A stretch of 64,000 bases of DNA, taken from Ancylostoma caninum (lineage: Eukaryota; Nematoda; Chromadorea; Rhabditida; Ancylostomatidae). This document shows, piece after piece, positions 13,061-24,399 of this stretch; positions within the stretch are counted from its first letter, which is position 1; each line of letters begins with the position of its first letter. Made by a program: the position numbers and the translations under genes. The stretch spans positions 992,001 through 1,056,000 of the forward strand of contig JBAJFG010000545.1 of NCBI GenBank assembly GCA_037903475.1, read 5' to 3'. Under the pieces are notes generated by a model. The model did not search any database and was not told where the DNA came from. It was given only the letters and a program-made list of their open reading frames with translations.

Positions 13061-13738
13061 GTACAGTATGCTGCAGAGGAGGTGAATAACGCAAGGGACT
13101 TGGAACTTCTATCAACCAGAGGGTCGTTCCATGCCTCCTCCATGGTGCTGCCATTCTCGAGATGGATAGCTGCAGCTGCAGGCCGGCTGCATAAAGATGA
13201 TGTGCATTCGAACGCATGCAGGCGAAGGGGATGTAAATTGAACAGTAGCGATGAAATTTCACTTCAAATGATGTCACTTACTCTATAAATAAGCTCAAAT
13301 AAACCTTAGAAACACTAATAAGCTTGTATTATAATCCAAATGAATTGGTAAAATCATAGCATTCTAATGAGGAGTGTACAGATGTAAGTTTTTTACACAT
13401 TTTTTTTACACAGTACAGTATGCCTCCAGAGGAGGTGAACAACGCAAGGGATTTGGAACTTCTATCAACCAGAGGGTCGTTCCATGCCTCCTCCATGGTG
13501 CTGCCATTCTCGAGATGGATAGCAGCTGCAGGCCGGCTGCACAAAGATGATGTGCATTCGAACGCATGCAGGCGAAGGGGATGTAAATTGAACAGTAGCG
13601 ATGAAATTTCACTTCAAATGATGTCACTTACTCTATAAATAAGCTCAAATAAACCTTAGAAACACTAATAAGCTTGTATTATAATCCAAATGAATTGGTA
13701 AAATCATAGCATTCTAATGAGGAATGTACAGATGTAAG
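13061..13738. repeat. Tandem duplication, two ~330-bp copies with 352-bp period
   Basis: The segment beginning GTACAGTATGC at 13061 recurs at 13413 with only a few differences: a GTGAATAAC/GTGAACAAC change, a 3-nt indel in a GCAGCT run, and GAGGAGTG/GAGGAATG near the ends. Copy 1 ends near 13389 and copy 2 near 13738. Each copy is preceded by a pyrimidine tract and an ACACAG acceptor-like site, stays open for about 70 codons on the plus strand, and contains an AATAAA. The minus strand is also open. The high identity implies a recent duplication or one maintained by conversion. Confidence 0.9.
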
Positions 13739-13739
13739 A

Positions 13740-16700
13740 TGTTCAAACCCATAAAATATCAAACGAAGAAGAAGCGCGAAAATAGCTGTAAAAAGGTAAG
13801 TGTAAACAGGAGAAGGAGAGAATTTCGCATTTTCATGATTTCGGGGCTCAATCACAGTAACATCTTAACAATTAATACTTAAACCTCTGGCATGCAACTG
13901 AATGAATAAAACAAGTTTACCCTCTCCAAAAAATCATTAAAAATAGGATGACTCTCAAAAATTTACACACAACGCTTCCAGTATAGTCAGTGTGACTTCT
14001 CCTTAGAGTTAAGGTTGGTGTAAGTCAAATTTCAGAAAAAAATCACAACAACACCGTATTCTGTAAGGGTTAACTTAGTACAGCACTGAAAAAGCAATGG
14101 AAGAAATCGAATTAAAGGAACACAGGCAGCAGCTTCCACCGTTCAACGCTATGTTATAGCAGCAGCTGGGCCTAAACTCCAAAAATCGCACAAAAACTTT
14201 TCAGAACTTTTTGGGGAAATTCTTCCACAATACAGGAAGCGCATGGGCAGCCAACACCAGCTGCTCTCTGGTCACGAGAATGTTTAATGTTTTCTTCATG
14301 CTCGCTATCAGAAACAAAAGCCTTGCATTCCAGTGGCATTACGGCACAAGATGATTTTGAAAAGCGAAAACTTCTTAGCAATATGAGGGAAAATTCCAAA
14401 ATTTCATGGAAATAAGACACATGAGGTAATTCCATTAGGTTGTTACCGGGAAGGGAATCAGAATTCTACACTATCACGTCCGAAACCCTACCATAAATGA
14501 CTCACAATCGGCTCGCTTTAATAGTAAAGGGTAGCAAGCCCTTCGGCGTATTAGTGTTAGCTGGCACGCGTCTGTACGGAGGCTCCAGGATCTCCGGGAA
14601 GTGAATTGGTGCCAGTGTAAGCACAAATTCATATATCAATTACGCACATAGTTTTGATTTTATCCCCTTCTTTTGAGTCTAAATTCCGTACAAATGCCAT
14701 AAAACTGAGGAGCAAACTAACTTTTAAGCAATGTTACTCGAGCTAATGAGTCATCAAAAGGAAAGTAAATGAAATAAAACAGAACAACGAAGAGAACTAG
14801 AGGACTGACGCGTGCCGCAGTTCTCGCCAGGGTAACGCCCATAAACCCGTCACACAAGCAGGATAGAAATCGATCCGTACTTTAAAACGCGCCGCACTCT
14901 CGCTCGCTATCTTGTGGCTCTTCAACGTTCGCTGCACTTAGAAACGACCGCACTTATAGATGTGACGACGACGCGTGTTTAAACATTTTAACGACGCTTT
15001 GGCATTTCTTATCAGAAAGAATTCCTGGAAGCGAACTCTCCAGTGCGTCCAACGCAGTAAAATCAAACAATGCGACTCCCCATTTCCACTCTTTATGAAT
15101 GCATTACGAAAACCTAGCGCATTAGACATAGCAATTTGCGTTCCGGATATGAGACATCCGTAAGAGAAAAGCCACCTGAAGATCGCTCATAATCTTGAGA
15201 CCATATTGTGTTCCATGTTCGAAGAAACCTTTTTAGGCCCCCTCGTGTGCGCACGAATGAATAAATGAACAAATATGGAAAGAGTATAAAAGGCAAGGTA
15301 CCACTGAGAAACTGCTTGTAATGGTTGCGCTACTTCATTCTCGCTGAACAAAGATAGAAATTAGATACTTTGACGACTATCCAAGCTCCAAAAAGGAGAA
15401 GTGACAATAGCTAAGGGAATAGATTGTGTGCATTGAGCTTGAATATCCGAAAAATTTCGGACGGCCGCAGATGCGCAGGTCCGATGACAACATATGAAGG
15501 ATGAAAACATGGAATTCAAATGAAACCAGCGAAAAAAAAAGAGAAAAGGAGACAAGGTAAAAGGTGGTGGCTGGAACCAAAAGTCAGAGGGCACTATTAG
15601 TGTACCTGGACACACGTGAAAAACCAAAAATAAGTCTTTAAAAAACTATGTAAATGTTATCAAAAGCCAACCTGATTAAACCCACCTTTCAAGTGAAAAC
15701 TAGTAATTTTGCTTAAAAAAATCAACAAAAGGAATTTCATTACAGAAACTGCTAATAACAATCGAGAGTCCCCTATGTCAATTTTTTCACCACTCTTGAC
15801 CTATTACTCCATGAAAGCTCTAATTACTGAAGATTTGCGGAAATTTCCCACACGAAAACAATTTAGACGGCAAATTTACAAAAATTCAAGTGATAGTGCT
15901 GAAGTGCTAGAAAAATTCCAGTCACAAACAAAATGTAGCCATGGTAACAATGCTGCTGCCCACCAATGCGGCTGAGTGACCACTCTGGCTGGGTGACTGG
16001 CGGGCTGGCCTGTCCACATACTTAGGAGGGGCACATTCAGAGCGGAGCCGCCGACCGCCACCGCCCAATCCGTCGGCGCCCCACCCGCGACTCCCCCGCT
16101 CTTTCTCTTTCCGACCGATGCATCACACTGACCAATTATATCGACACGGCCACCGATACCCTCATGTTCCCCTTGGTTAAACCCCGCTCAGAAGGTAATT
16201 CAGCAAGATGTGCAGCTATTTGTGTCGTAATAAGGGATGTAATACTAACTCTTTCAGGAGGTGATGAAATTCCTAGAATCCATAGGGCCATGAAAAGTAA
16301 AAGACAGCAGTTTCTTGGAGCACATAGCTGATTCGTCCAATTCACAGCACCGCTGAACGACAAACTAGACTAATTCTGGCAAAAAGTACACTGTGAAAGA
16401 CTCAGAAATAAGATAAGAAGAGAACCAGACACGGAAATAAGACGAATGCCAGGCAGTATGGGCCTTAATTCAGCGAATGTGAGCATGTCCTGCTTCTACG
16501 GGCATAATCAAATTAGACTCTGTCGGACTTATGCTAAGCTGATGCGGAGAGCCATGCACGCTATATGCAAAAACCGCCAAGAAACTCGATCCCTCTCTCC
16601 TGCAACCGGGTATTTCCATGAAAATGAGTTCAGCCAACTTGAAATAACAGGACATCTAAACTAATTCTAGGGGGAACCTCATAAATTGCTGCGTGAGAGA

Positions 16701-17320
16701 TGAGCTGAAGATTTGCCACACCTTTGTATGCGTGCAAAGCAAACAGATGATCACAAATACAAAGAAGAACCAAAAATCGGAGGGAAAGTATGTGAAAATG
16801 GGAAGTATTGCCATAGTAAGTAGATGGGATGTGGAGGAAGACATTCGGACGAATTGAAAGCACAGAATACCCTGACCTTCGCATCACATCGAGCAATTCC
16901 AGATACTCAACGCTTTCCAGACCCACTCGAACGGAGCGGCGACAAAGTACGAGTTGCAGTGTAACACACAGCATTGGCGGAAAACAAGTCCGCAGAGTAC
17001 GCCACCTCTGCACACTCCACTGCGCTTCTCCTTCGGCAAGCAATTTTCAAAGATAGCCTGCTTATTGATTCTCGGGAAAACCCACGAGCAAACATTGACG
17101 TTGAAGTTTGCTTGCAAGCTCCACAAATCCGGATATTGTAAACGATTCCTGAGAAAAGACAAATTTCTAGTTTAGCTGGGATAACCTGAAGCGAAGGTAG
17201 TGCGCAGACACATATTCGCAATGACATCTTCCTAGCGATCTCCCTGTTTCCTGCTACGTTTTGAGAGGCGGGCTGGTCCCAAAACCTTTGAAAATCGAGG
17301 CAAAACATCCGCAAACATTT
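13740..17320. other. Non-coding stretch, nothing recognised
   Basis: No exon chain is visible. A short GC-rich block at about 16020-16110 (CCGCC-rich followed by pyrimidines) stands out from the AT-rich surroundings and could be a promoter, but no transcript start or downstream coding exon supports this. Overlapping open frames on both strands at 16.8-17.1 kb could not be assigned. Confidence 0.4.
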
Positions 17321-17324
17321 CCAG

Positions 17325-17431
17325 TATTACGCTCTGCAGCAATGTTACGACGGACGCAATATGGTGAAGGAAATGCCTCGAAACAGTTTTTCGAAGGAAA
17401 CGTCGTCTTCGTCGCTGCGCGGAAATTCGAG
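17325..17431 (+). CDS. Candidate plus-strand exon, function unknown
   Basis: A good acceptor (ACATTTCCAG) is followed at once by a frame reading YYALQQCYDGRNMVKEM, then NSFSKETSSSSLRGNS. A possible donor at TCGAG|GTATCA ends the exon with two bases left. The frame stays open past the donor to a stop at 17579, so the 3' limit is uncertain. Serine and charged residues give it a coding look, but I recognise no family and no partner exon with confirmed phase. Confidence 0.22.
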
Positions 17432-19132
17432 GTATCAAGAAAACATTCCGGAACGAGATTATTGGAAATCGCTATCCTATTGTAAAGCCGTTACGTACGC
17501 ACTGATACAACGTCTGCAGCAATATTGCCACTGGCATGTTGAACATAATACCGATATAATTTCTACAATTAATATTTAATGAGCCACATGTGCAAATTCC
17601 CCTAACACAACGTGCCAGCGTTATGCTCATATTAAGAAACTGAAATGTATAAATAAGAAAGAATTAGGCCATGTTCAGCGAGAACACACAGAATACTTAT
17701 CAAATCAAGGGGAACTAATTTTCAATCAATAAAATGTCGAATGTTTCTTTCCAAATATTTCCTATCCTTTGAAGTTCGAAAAGCTATTTGTATTTAACCA
17801 AATAGTCCTAAAGTGCATCGGTGGAGGATTTACAAACGAGAACCGCCAGTGGACGCAAATGTAAACATGGAACATGAAACCGTAGCCCAGCACAGCACTC
17901 AGCTATGAAATGTCACCAAGCACACATGTTTTTCTGCATCATGCCACTCAACCAACTGGATTATAAGTGCAGAAAATCACAAAGTTTCCGAAAAAATATC
18001 AATATCGGCAGGGAGAAACAGCAAGAGCTCGATAAAAATGAAAATAAAAGAGCGGAATGTTTCCACTAAATAAGAGCAGTAGAAGAATTCTTGTACGAAA
18101 AGTAAAGCCACACGATTAAAATGCTTGAATGAGACTGCTCCGAAATTTCACTTCAAATTAAAGGCATTACTCAAATGAAAAAGAAGGTGAGAAGCCTTTC
18201 TGCTGAGAAAAAAACCAATACGAAACCTTAACGGCACTTGTGAAACAATCGCTTTTGTGAAACATTTTTAGACACCAACTTGACGGCAACTCTTCCAGCT
18301 AAAAACCTTCACCGAAATTTATGGAGAGAAAACTGCAAGAAAATTCCCTCCTACTCAGAAAGCAAAAACAACAATAGCGATGGCGGTGAAAGAATTTAAA
18401 AACAAACTGTGAACTTCGCTCCAGCGCGGCAGCAGCGCTACAAACAGCTGATGAGCCAAACAACTGCAAGGTTTAGAAAACAGATTGAGAAAACAAAAGA
18501 GGGTAGAGTCTCAACCAGATGTCTAGCCCCTGGCATGAATAGGGGTGCGAAAAAGAAAAAGAAGGGAAAAAAACTGGGTTCTTTGCCACATCTGAGACCC
18601 GTATGGCCGGAATTCCAGGGGCAAATTTGCTGGAAGTGAATTGAATTTCGATGAAACTTGTTTGAATGATTGGAGGTGAATATCTAAAAAGTTTAAAGGA
18701 GGGAAGCGAAGCAAATAAGCTGTAAGGGTTGTTTTATACCAGATCATGCCTTGGAGATAGTGCTCCATCTGTTTTGCATCCAACATTTCTATTTATTTAT
18801 TTATTTATTTCCAAGACACAGCAAGGTGTGCCGTAAATTGAAGTGAAACAAAATGAAGAAAATGCAGACAACTCAGAATTGAACTTGAGAGAAAAGACAC
18901 GAACTTGAACATTTTGCAACTAAATAGGTAAATAAACCAACAAAAAATCCGGGGAGGTAAGGGTACTCTTGGATTCTTAGAAAATTTCGATGTTTAGCAT
19001 TTTGTGATTTTGTGATTGATTTTTATGGAATTTGAATAGGAAAGAAATGTTGATCACAGTGAAATACATGATTCCATGCGGAGCAGCCAAAAACTCGTTT
19101 CTCATTTACCATCTTATTTCATTGAGTTAAGA

Positions 19133-19198
19133 CAGAGCATCCATGAGACATCTGCCGAATTATTGTGACAGATGTCTCGCACTTTAACAGATGCTCTG
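19133..19198. repeat. Nested hairpin
   Basis: CAGAGCAT at 19133 pairs with ATGCTCTG at 19191-19198. Inside it GAGACATCTG (19145-19154) pairs with CAGATGTCTC (19169-19178). The two stems are perfect and separated by small internal loops. Confidence 0.75.
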
Positions 19199-20098
19199 CG
19201 CTAACCTATGAATTGAGTACATCGAAGACGGATCTTTTGGCAAATTCCCAGAAAGTTATTCATACCACTGTGATCGTCGTCCAATAATGACTCCAACGGT
19301 ACAAAACATGAGTAATAAAAATGAGTTGGAACACTACCGATAAGCGAATGAGAAAGTTCTCCAAGTTTTCCATCCCACAACCATCAGAATCTATATCCCT
19401 AGGAGACATCCTATAACTGCATAATTTTGCAGGTACAATGCAAATATTAGTGAGTCATGGATTCTAAAGCTCTGCACTGATGCGAATTCATCGATGGAAT
19501 AAGTCAAAATAAGTCTTTAATGGAATCGGATTAACTGTGAAGAGCTGGAAAACACAGCTGATGAATTCTCTGCGATCATTCACACAAACGAGAAAAATTG
19601 TCACCTCAACAGTCGATGGTATCACAGCACCTCGCAACAAAATGCATACTGTTCGCTACCAAGAAACCAGGCACCAAGAAAAGCAATTCAGAAGCAAATA
19701 TTTGAAGATCAAGAGAAGAGAAGACTCGTTTAATTTGAAGAGAATAAGATTACATCGCGGCACAATTCAATCAAATGACGTCCAAAGACTCAAAATAATC
19801 TTTTCAGCTAATATTATGAAAAATTTATCACAAAGTATACTCTGAAATATATAGTTCAGTACTCTAGAGGGGCACGCAGCGGTTCGTTCAAACAATGCAA
19901 AATTTCTCAAGCAGGGTGTCAAACGTTTCCTTGCTCATCAACACATTTTCAGCGGGATTTTAATCGTGAATTCAACAAAATTTCCACCACATCAAGGAAA
20001 AAAGAAGCCACGTGCAGGAGGAGAATTTTATTCATGACCAGTGCTAAGGTAATCCTTCAAACCTGCTCCACTTCAATGTACATCCAACTCTCTAGTAT

Positions 20099-20695
20099 CT
20101 AGTCAATTTCCATCCAGAAACATCTTAGTAGCTGCAGGATGAGAACAACAACGCCGTCCACTGTTGAATTGCGAAACCAATGAACGTCTTGGTGGCATTT
20201 ATTGGTGGAAGGCACGAAGTGTAACGAGGAGATAGCTGACAATACCTCAACTATGCTCCGCTCAAAATTTCCGCAGGGTAAACATTGGCACGTGGAAAAC
20301 CCATACTGAAGAAGAAGTCCCTGCACATTCCCCATATTCCAGGGTCTGAATGCATCACTGAGATCACTCGGGGTAAACGTGATGACGTCAGTGTTACCAA
20401 TGGATAAGTTTGTGTGTGACGAATGCATAGGATGGACCCCGGTCTTACCGTGATGAGCATCTAACGAAAAATTTGCAATTTTACTTACTTTGCTGAACTT
20501 GCCCACCTCTGCCTTGAGCCTTATTAATGGTTCTGGTCGTGTCTTCATGTTAGGTAAGTCGTTGCAGCGCACCTTGAGCATCTATAGCCGAAAAACACGG
20601 GTTTCAACAGATGGAAAATCCACACTTCGTAGATTTAGGATGGACTCTTTAGGAAAAGCGTTGTTCCTTCGAAGTGGTTCGTTCTCGCAAATATC
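20099..20695 (-). pseudogene. Long decayed reading frame, function unknown
   Basis: On the minus strand a single frame stays open for 199 codons from 20695 to a stop at 20099 except for one TAG at about 20582-20584. Such length is unlikely by chance at this base composition. Protein-like segments include NEPLRRNNAFPKESILNLR, TRPEPLIRLKAEVGKFSK, TDVITFTPSDLSDAFRPWNM and STNKCHQDVHWFRNSTVDG. A GTAAGT after KFSK could be a donor, but the only near acceptor leaves a 28-nt intron, which is too short. It lies just downstream of, and in another frame from, the signal-peptide ORF at 20791-21153. It may be a decayed gene or element; no family was recognised. Confidence 0.35.
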
Positions 20696-20790
20696 CTAAG
20701 ATGTCCTAAAATAACATCTACTACGCGCACAAAGCGTAAGGCTCTAGCTTTGGTTAGTAAATTAGAACAAGCCGCATCGAACTTGATCTT

Positions 20791-21153
20791 CTAAAAAGGG
20801 CTCGGAGGGCATTCGTCGGATATTTCTACATAGATTCCACTGACAATAACTCGTTCCGTGGATTCAGATTTTACTCGTATGCCAAATCCCAAAATAAAGT
20901 GAAATTGTCTTTGAACAAGCTTGCCCACAAACTGACGGAGTACTCTGAATACTCCTTCCAAAGGTATGAAAGTGATGTATGAAAGGGACTTCTTCTCCAT
21001 CAAAAATCTAGACCTCTTCCCCTTCAAAAATTCAGGCGACACAAACATATCAGGCAAGGAAACCGCACGCAACCCATGGCAGAGGCATGTGCTCAACTGC
21101 ACGTATGCAAAAATCAGATAGGCCAGGATCAGCATGCAAATTCGTGCAACCAC
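20791..21153 (-). CDS. Possible small secreted protein or gene fragment
   Basis: A 120-codon minus-strand frame begins with ATG and a good signal-peptide-like start (MVARICMLILAYLIFAYVQL, then STCLC). The rest contains basic and hydrophobic patches such as FLKGKRSRFLMEKKSLSYI and a C-terminal EISDECPPSPF. No domain was recognised. It ends 95 nt before the 199-codon decayed frame on the same strand, so the two could be remnants of one gene or element separated by a frameshift. The start, intactness and expression are all unproven. Confidence 0.28.
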   Translation of the reverse strand: MVARICMLILAYLIFAYVQLSTCLCHGLRAVSLPDMFVSPEFLKGKRSRFLMEKKSLSYITFIPLEGVFRVLRQFVGKLVQRQFHFILGFGIRVKSESTERVIVSGIYVEISDECPPSPF

Positions 21154-21910
21154 GTTTTCATCATTACAGCACGAATTAGCATCAGATGCACATCCCTCTC
21201 ATATTTCCCAACCATTCGCCATCGCCGTGCCGATCAATAGCAGAAACATAAGAAGAAAAAAACTGCCGAGCAATGTCTCGATCCATTCGTCCAGTTTTTG
21301 CAAACGCTCTGTTTCTGTTGTTGTCGGCATTGCGTGCAAAATCAATCACAGAAACACAAAGTATGTCAGGACAAGTCTATCAAATATGGTATGAAAAAAG
21401 TACTATTGCTTGGGAACCTGCTCTGATATGAAGATAAACATTGCGAAACTTTGAATAAATTTTCTTCTCATCAGGAGAGAACCTATTCAAACCAACTGTC
21501 AGAATTCAAAACAAGGAGCAGTGCAATAGAAAGCCAGCGAGAGGCAGCAGCAGCTCAGAGATAAGGTTTTGCATAGCGACAGTCACATCCGGGAAAAGGG
21601 CGAGGCAAAGGTGATTACAATGAAATAGACTAATAGTTTCTTTTCATCTTACACGCCTATCATAGGAAGGAATGTCGATACCTTGCTAAAAACGAAACTG
21701 GTCAATTTCTAACTTTTTTTAAAAGTTGTATTGCGTAATCACAGGCGCATGAACAATTACTAATTTAGTAAGTTCTCAACGAAACATGAAATACATAGCC
21801 GCCACCGCCAGAATGAATTTTGCCTGCTCAAAAGAATCCCAAAAGGTGATATGTAGTCAAAAAATCACCACTAACGAAATTTGCTATTTAATGGTGTTTT
21901 CCGATATTGA

Positions 21911-22213
21911 TGTAGTTTTCACTCCATTTAAGAATAGGAGAAAAGATGGATGGCAGAATTTAGCGCATTGCTTGCTTCAATAAGTTCTTTTCCATATATC
22001 CACTCTAAACGACGAAACGAGATGAATGAGAGCAATAACAAAACCAAGTACTTCCAATTTTGTATTCATTACCCATTAAATTTAGCTCTACGAGCTACGA
22101 CGTATACTACAGCGAATGAGGGAGAAAAGTGCCTACGATCAGATAATCATAGCTTTGATACAGATATTACTGTAGTTTTCACTCCATTTAAGAATAGGAG
22201 AAAAGATGGATGT
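21911..22213. repeat. Direct repeat of about 43 bp, 260 bp apart
   Basis: The segment from TGTAGTTTTCACTCCATTTA through AGAATAGGAGAAAAGATGGATG is present at 21911-21953 and again at 22171-22213, apparently identical. The DNA between them is unrelated. It may be a footprint of a local duplication or the long terminal parts of a small element. Confidence 0.85.
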
Positions 22214-23473
22214 AAAATTCCAACATCGAAGGAAATTAATATTCTGAAGAATCATGTGGTCGACTGAAGCTGCAGATTGATGTGAATGAACCAGCTGAGT
22301 GAATTCACGTACATAATAAAGCTTTTCCAAAGAACGCAGAAGAGGATGAGAAAACAACGAGAACAATTGAGGAAAATGGGTCAGCACAAACCCCTCTTAT
22401 CCGATGACATCTTAATGTTATTGCAGAAAACTGTTGTAAAATACGCATACATTTGCAGTGTCTAAGTAAGGAAAGAGCAGCTGGCTAGCCTTCGAGCGAA
22501 CCATCTGCTCAAACCCGATCAACATTCCCACTCCCCTCCCCCTTCCTCAGTGATTTAGTAGCGATGTCGCCATTCGATGCCGAATAGTCGAGTTCACAGC
22601 GCAATTATATTAATAGGCGACCATAAACTCGCAAGAAATCGACATGAAACAGGCTCGTTCTACAGGAAAGAAAGCTTCCTGAGCCAGTCAATCCCCGTAA
22701 TCCCCGAGAGGGACAGAATATCGGATCAGATTATTCAAGATTTAGGATCTATCAACACGCCCCTCCCCTCCCCCGGTTGCAGTGATGGAAATGGAAGAAC
22801 TGAGCGCCCCCATGGTAGAACGGCAAATATGAAACCATAACGGAAACCTCAGTGTAGGAAAAGAAAATCCTACATTTGATATGAATTCGAGTGGTTTGCA
22901 GAAAAAATGTATTACTCTCTCAAATCCTGGGGTTTCGACGACACATGCGCCCATAGATAAGGTTTTAAGTCGCAAATGTGGAAATGCACATCAGGGAACG
23001 TCCTTCACATTTTCTACGTCTTTTTCTTTACTGAGCCACAATAGAAACTAGTTATCCCATTATCGACGGTCAATGCTAATTGGATGATTGAAACACTGTA
23101 ATGTGATCAATTAATGAGCAGTTCTAGCAGGAAGGAACAAGAATGTTGGCGATTTGTGACTTCCTAGAAAATTCCTTCTTCAAAAAGGAACAAATGGTTT
23201 GTTGCTCCTTCACTTATTGTCTACGAGTTACGTATTTCTTGCACGATCTTGTAAGTTTAGCGCCAGCAAATCCGAAAAAAAAAGTTATAGAAATTAAATG
23301 TGGAAAAAAAAACGTATTCCATGTGTTAATATGTGTTAATTGTTAGAAGGCGCGTTAATAAGTAGTAATAGCAATCAGCAAGTAATATGCAAGTAATGTG
23401 TTAGTTGGTAAAGGACTAAACCTAGGTAAACCAATAAATAAGGTATGATCAATGGAGCACTTTTTTTCCACAG

Positions 23474-23575
23474 AACTCAACACAACACCAGCGTTCTGTC
23501 ACCGACTCCACCAATTGGCACGTGTCTGCCAATTACTGCACGACCTTGAATCATCTCTCGTCTCTGCGCATCTAA
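23474..23575 (+). CDS. Candidate terminal exon, function unknown
   Basis: A strong acceptor (CTTTTTTTCCACAG) opens a 34-codon frame that starts NSTQHQRSVTDSTNWHVSAN, continues with YCTTLNHL and ends SSLRI before TAA at 23573-23575. Composition looks like a C-terminal tail. Upstream, an open frame near 22640-22840 containing SFYRKESFLSQSIPVIPERD could belong to the same plus-strand gene, but no donor and phase were confirmed. No family recognised. Confidence 0.25.
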   Translation, partial: NSTQHQRSVTDSTNWHVSANYCTTLNHLSSLRI

Positions 23576-24399
23576 ACTCATTGTGCTGCCCGTGCAACAA
23601 CGGGGCAAATTCTTCTGCAAAGGTTCCACAACAGGGAAAGGACAGAAACCATAAAGAAGCAACACCGGAAGCAGAAAACGTAAGGCTTTACGTACAGTGG
23701 AAGCAAGCCTATTCCAATGCCGAATAAAAAGTTCTTCACAAAATACGTCACAATCAACATAAACCACAAATGGGAATAACCGTGCTCATACGACGATTGA
23801 ATGAACCGACACACGGACATGCAATCACCAAAACATGCAGGCGGTACGTATGCAAAAAAAAAACAAATTTCACTGAAACAAGCAACAAAACAAGACTAAG
23901 AACCGCTCAATATCCATGGGCGAAACCAATGTGTAGATAGATCTCCTAGGTCCCTGATAAACTCCTCAAGAAATGCACCGCTTTCGGTGACATTGTGTTT
24001 GATAGGTATCGATAATGAGTCTACGTCAGTAGCCACAGAGACAACGACAGGCTGCCCACAATCGATATGTACCGAAATCAAAGTCATCGTATAAGATTTT
24101 GAAAGTATAAATCCCGAGAGCAAAGCTTGTCGTTCTATAAAATCGGAGCTGTGCATGAGAGTAAACGTATTTCATCGCCAATCAACTGCAGGCAACTTTT
24201 ACGATGCTATCAGCTGATTGAAGACGCGATTTTTTCCTCGTCCTTTGCGAACAAGGTGCCCTTATCAGCGCGTTCCAGTGTTATCAAAATGATGGCACTA
24301 AATGACCCCAACAATGGTTGAGAGATCACTAGCTATGTGCTTCGTGTCTTCTCAAAGTTTGGTTACTTTTTACAACTTATAGGAGCGAATTGCAGCAAC

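Noticed and set aside
19537..19845. 102-codon Lys/Arg-rich plus-strand frame
   Set aside because: Composition follows the local A-rich DNA; no acceptor, donor or motif.
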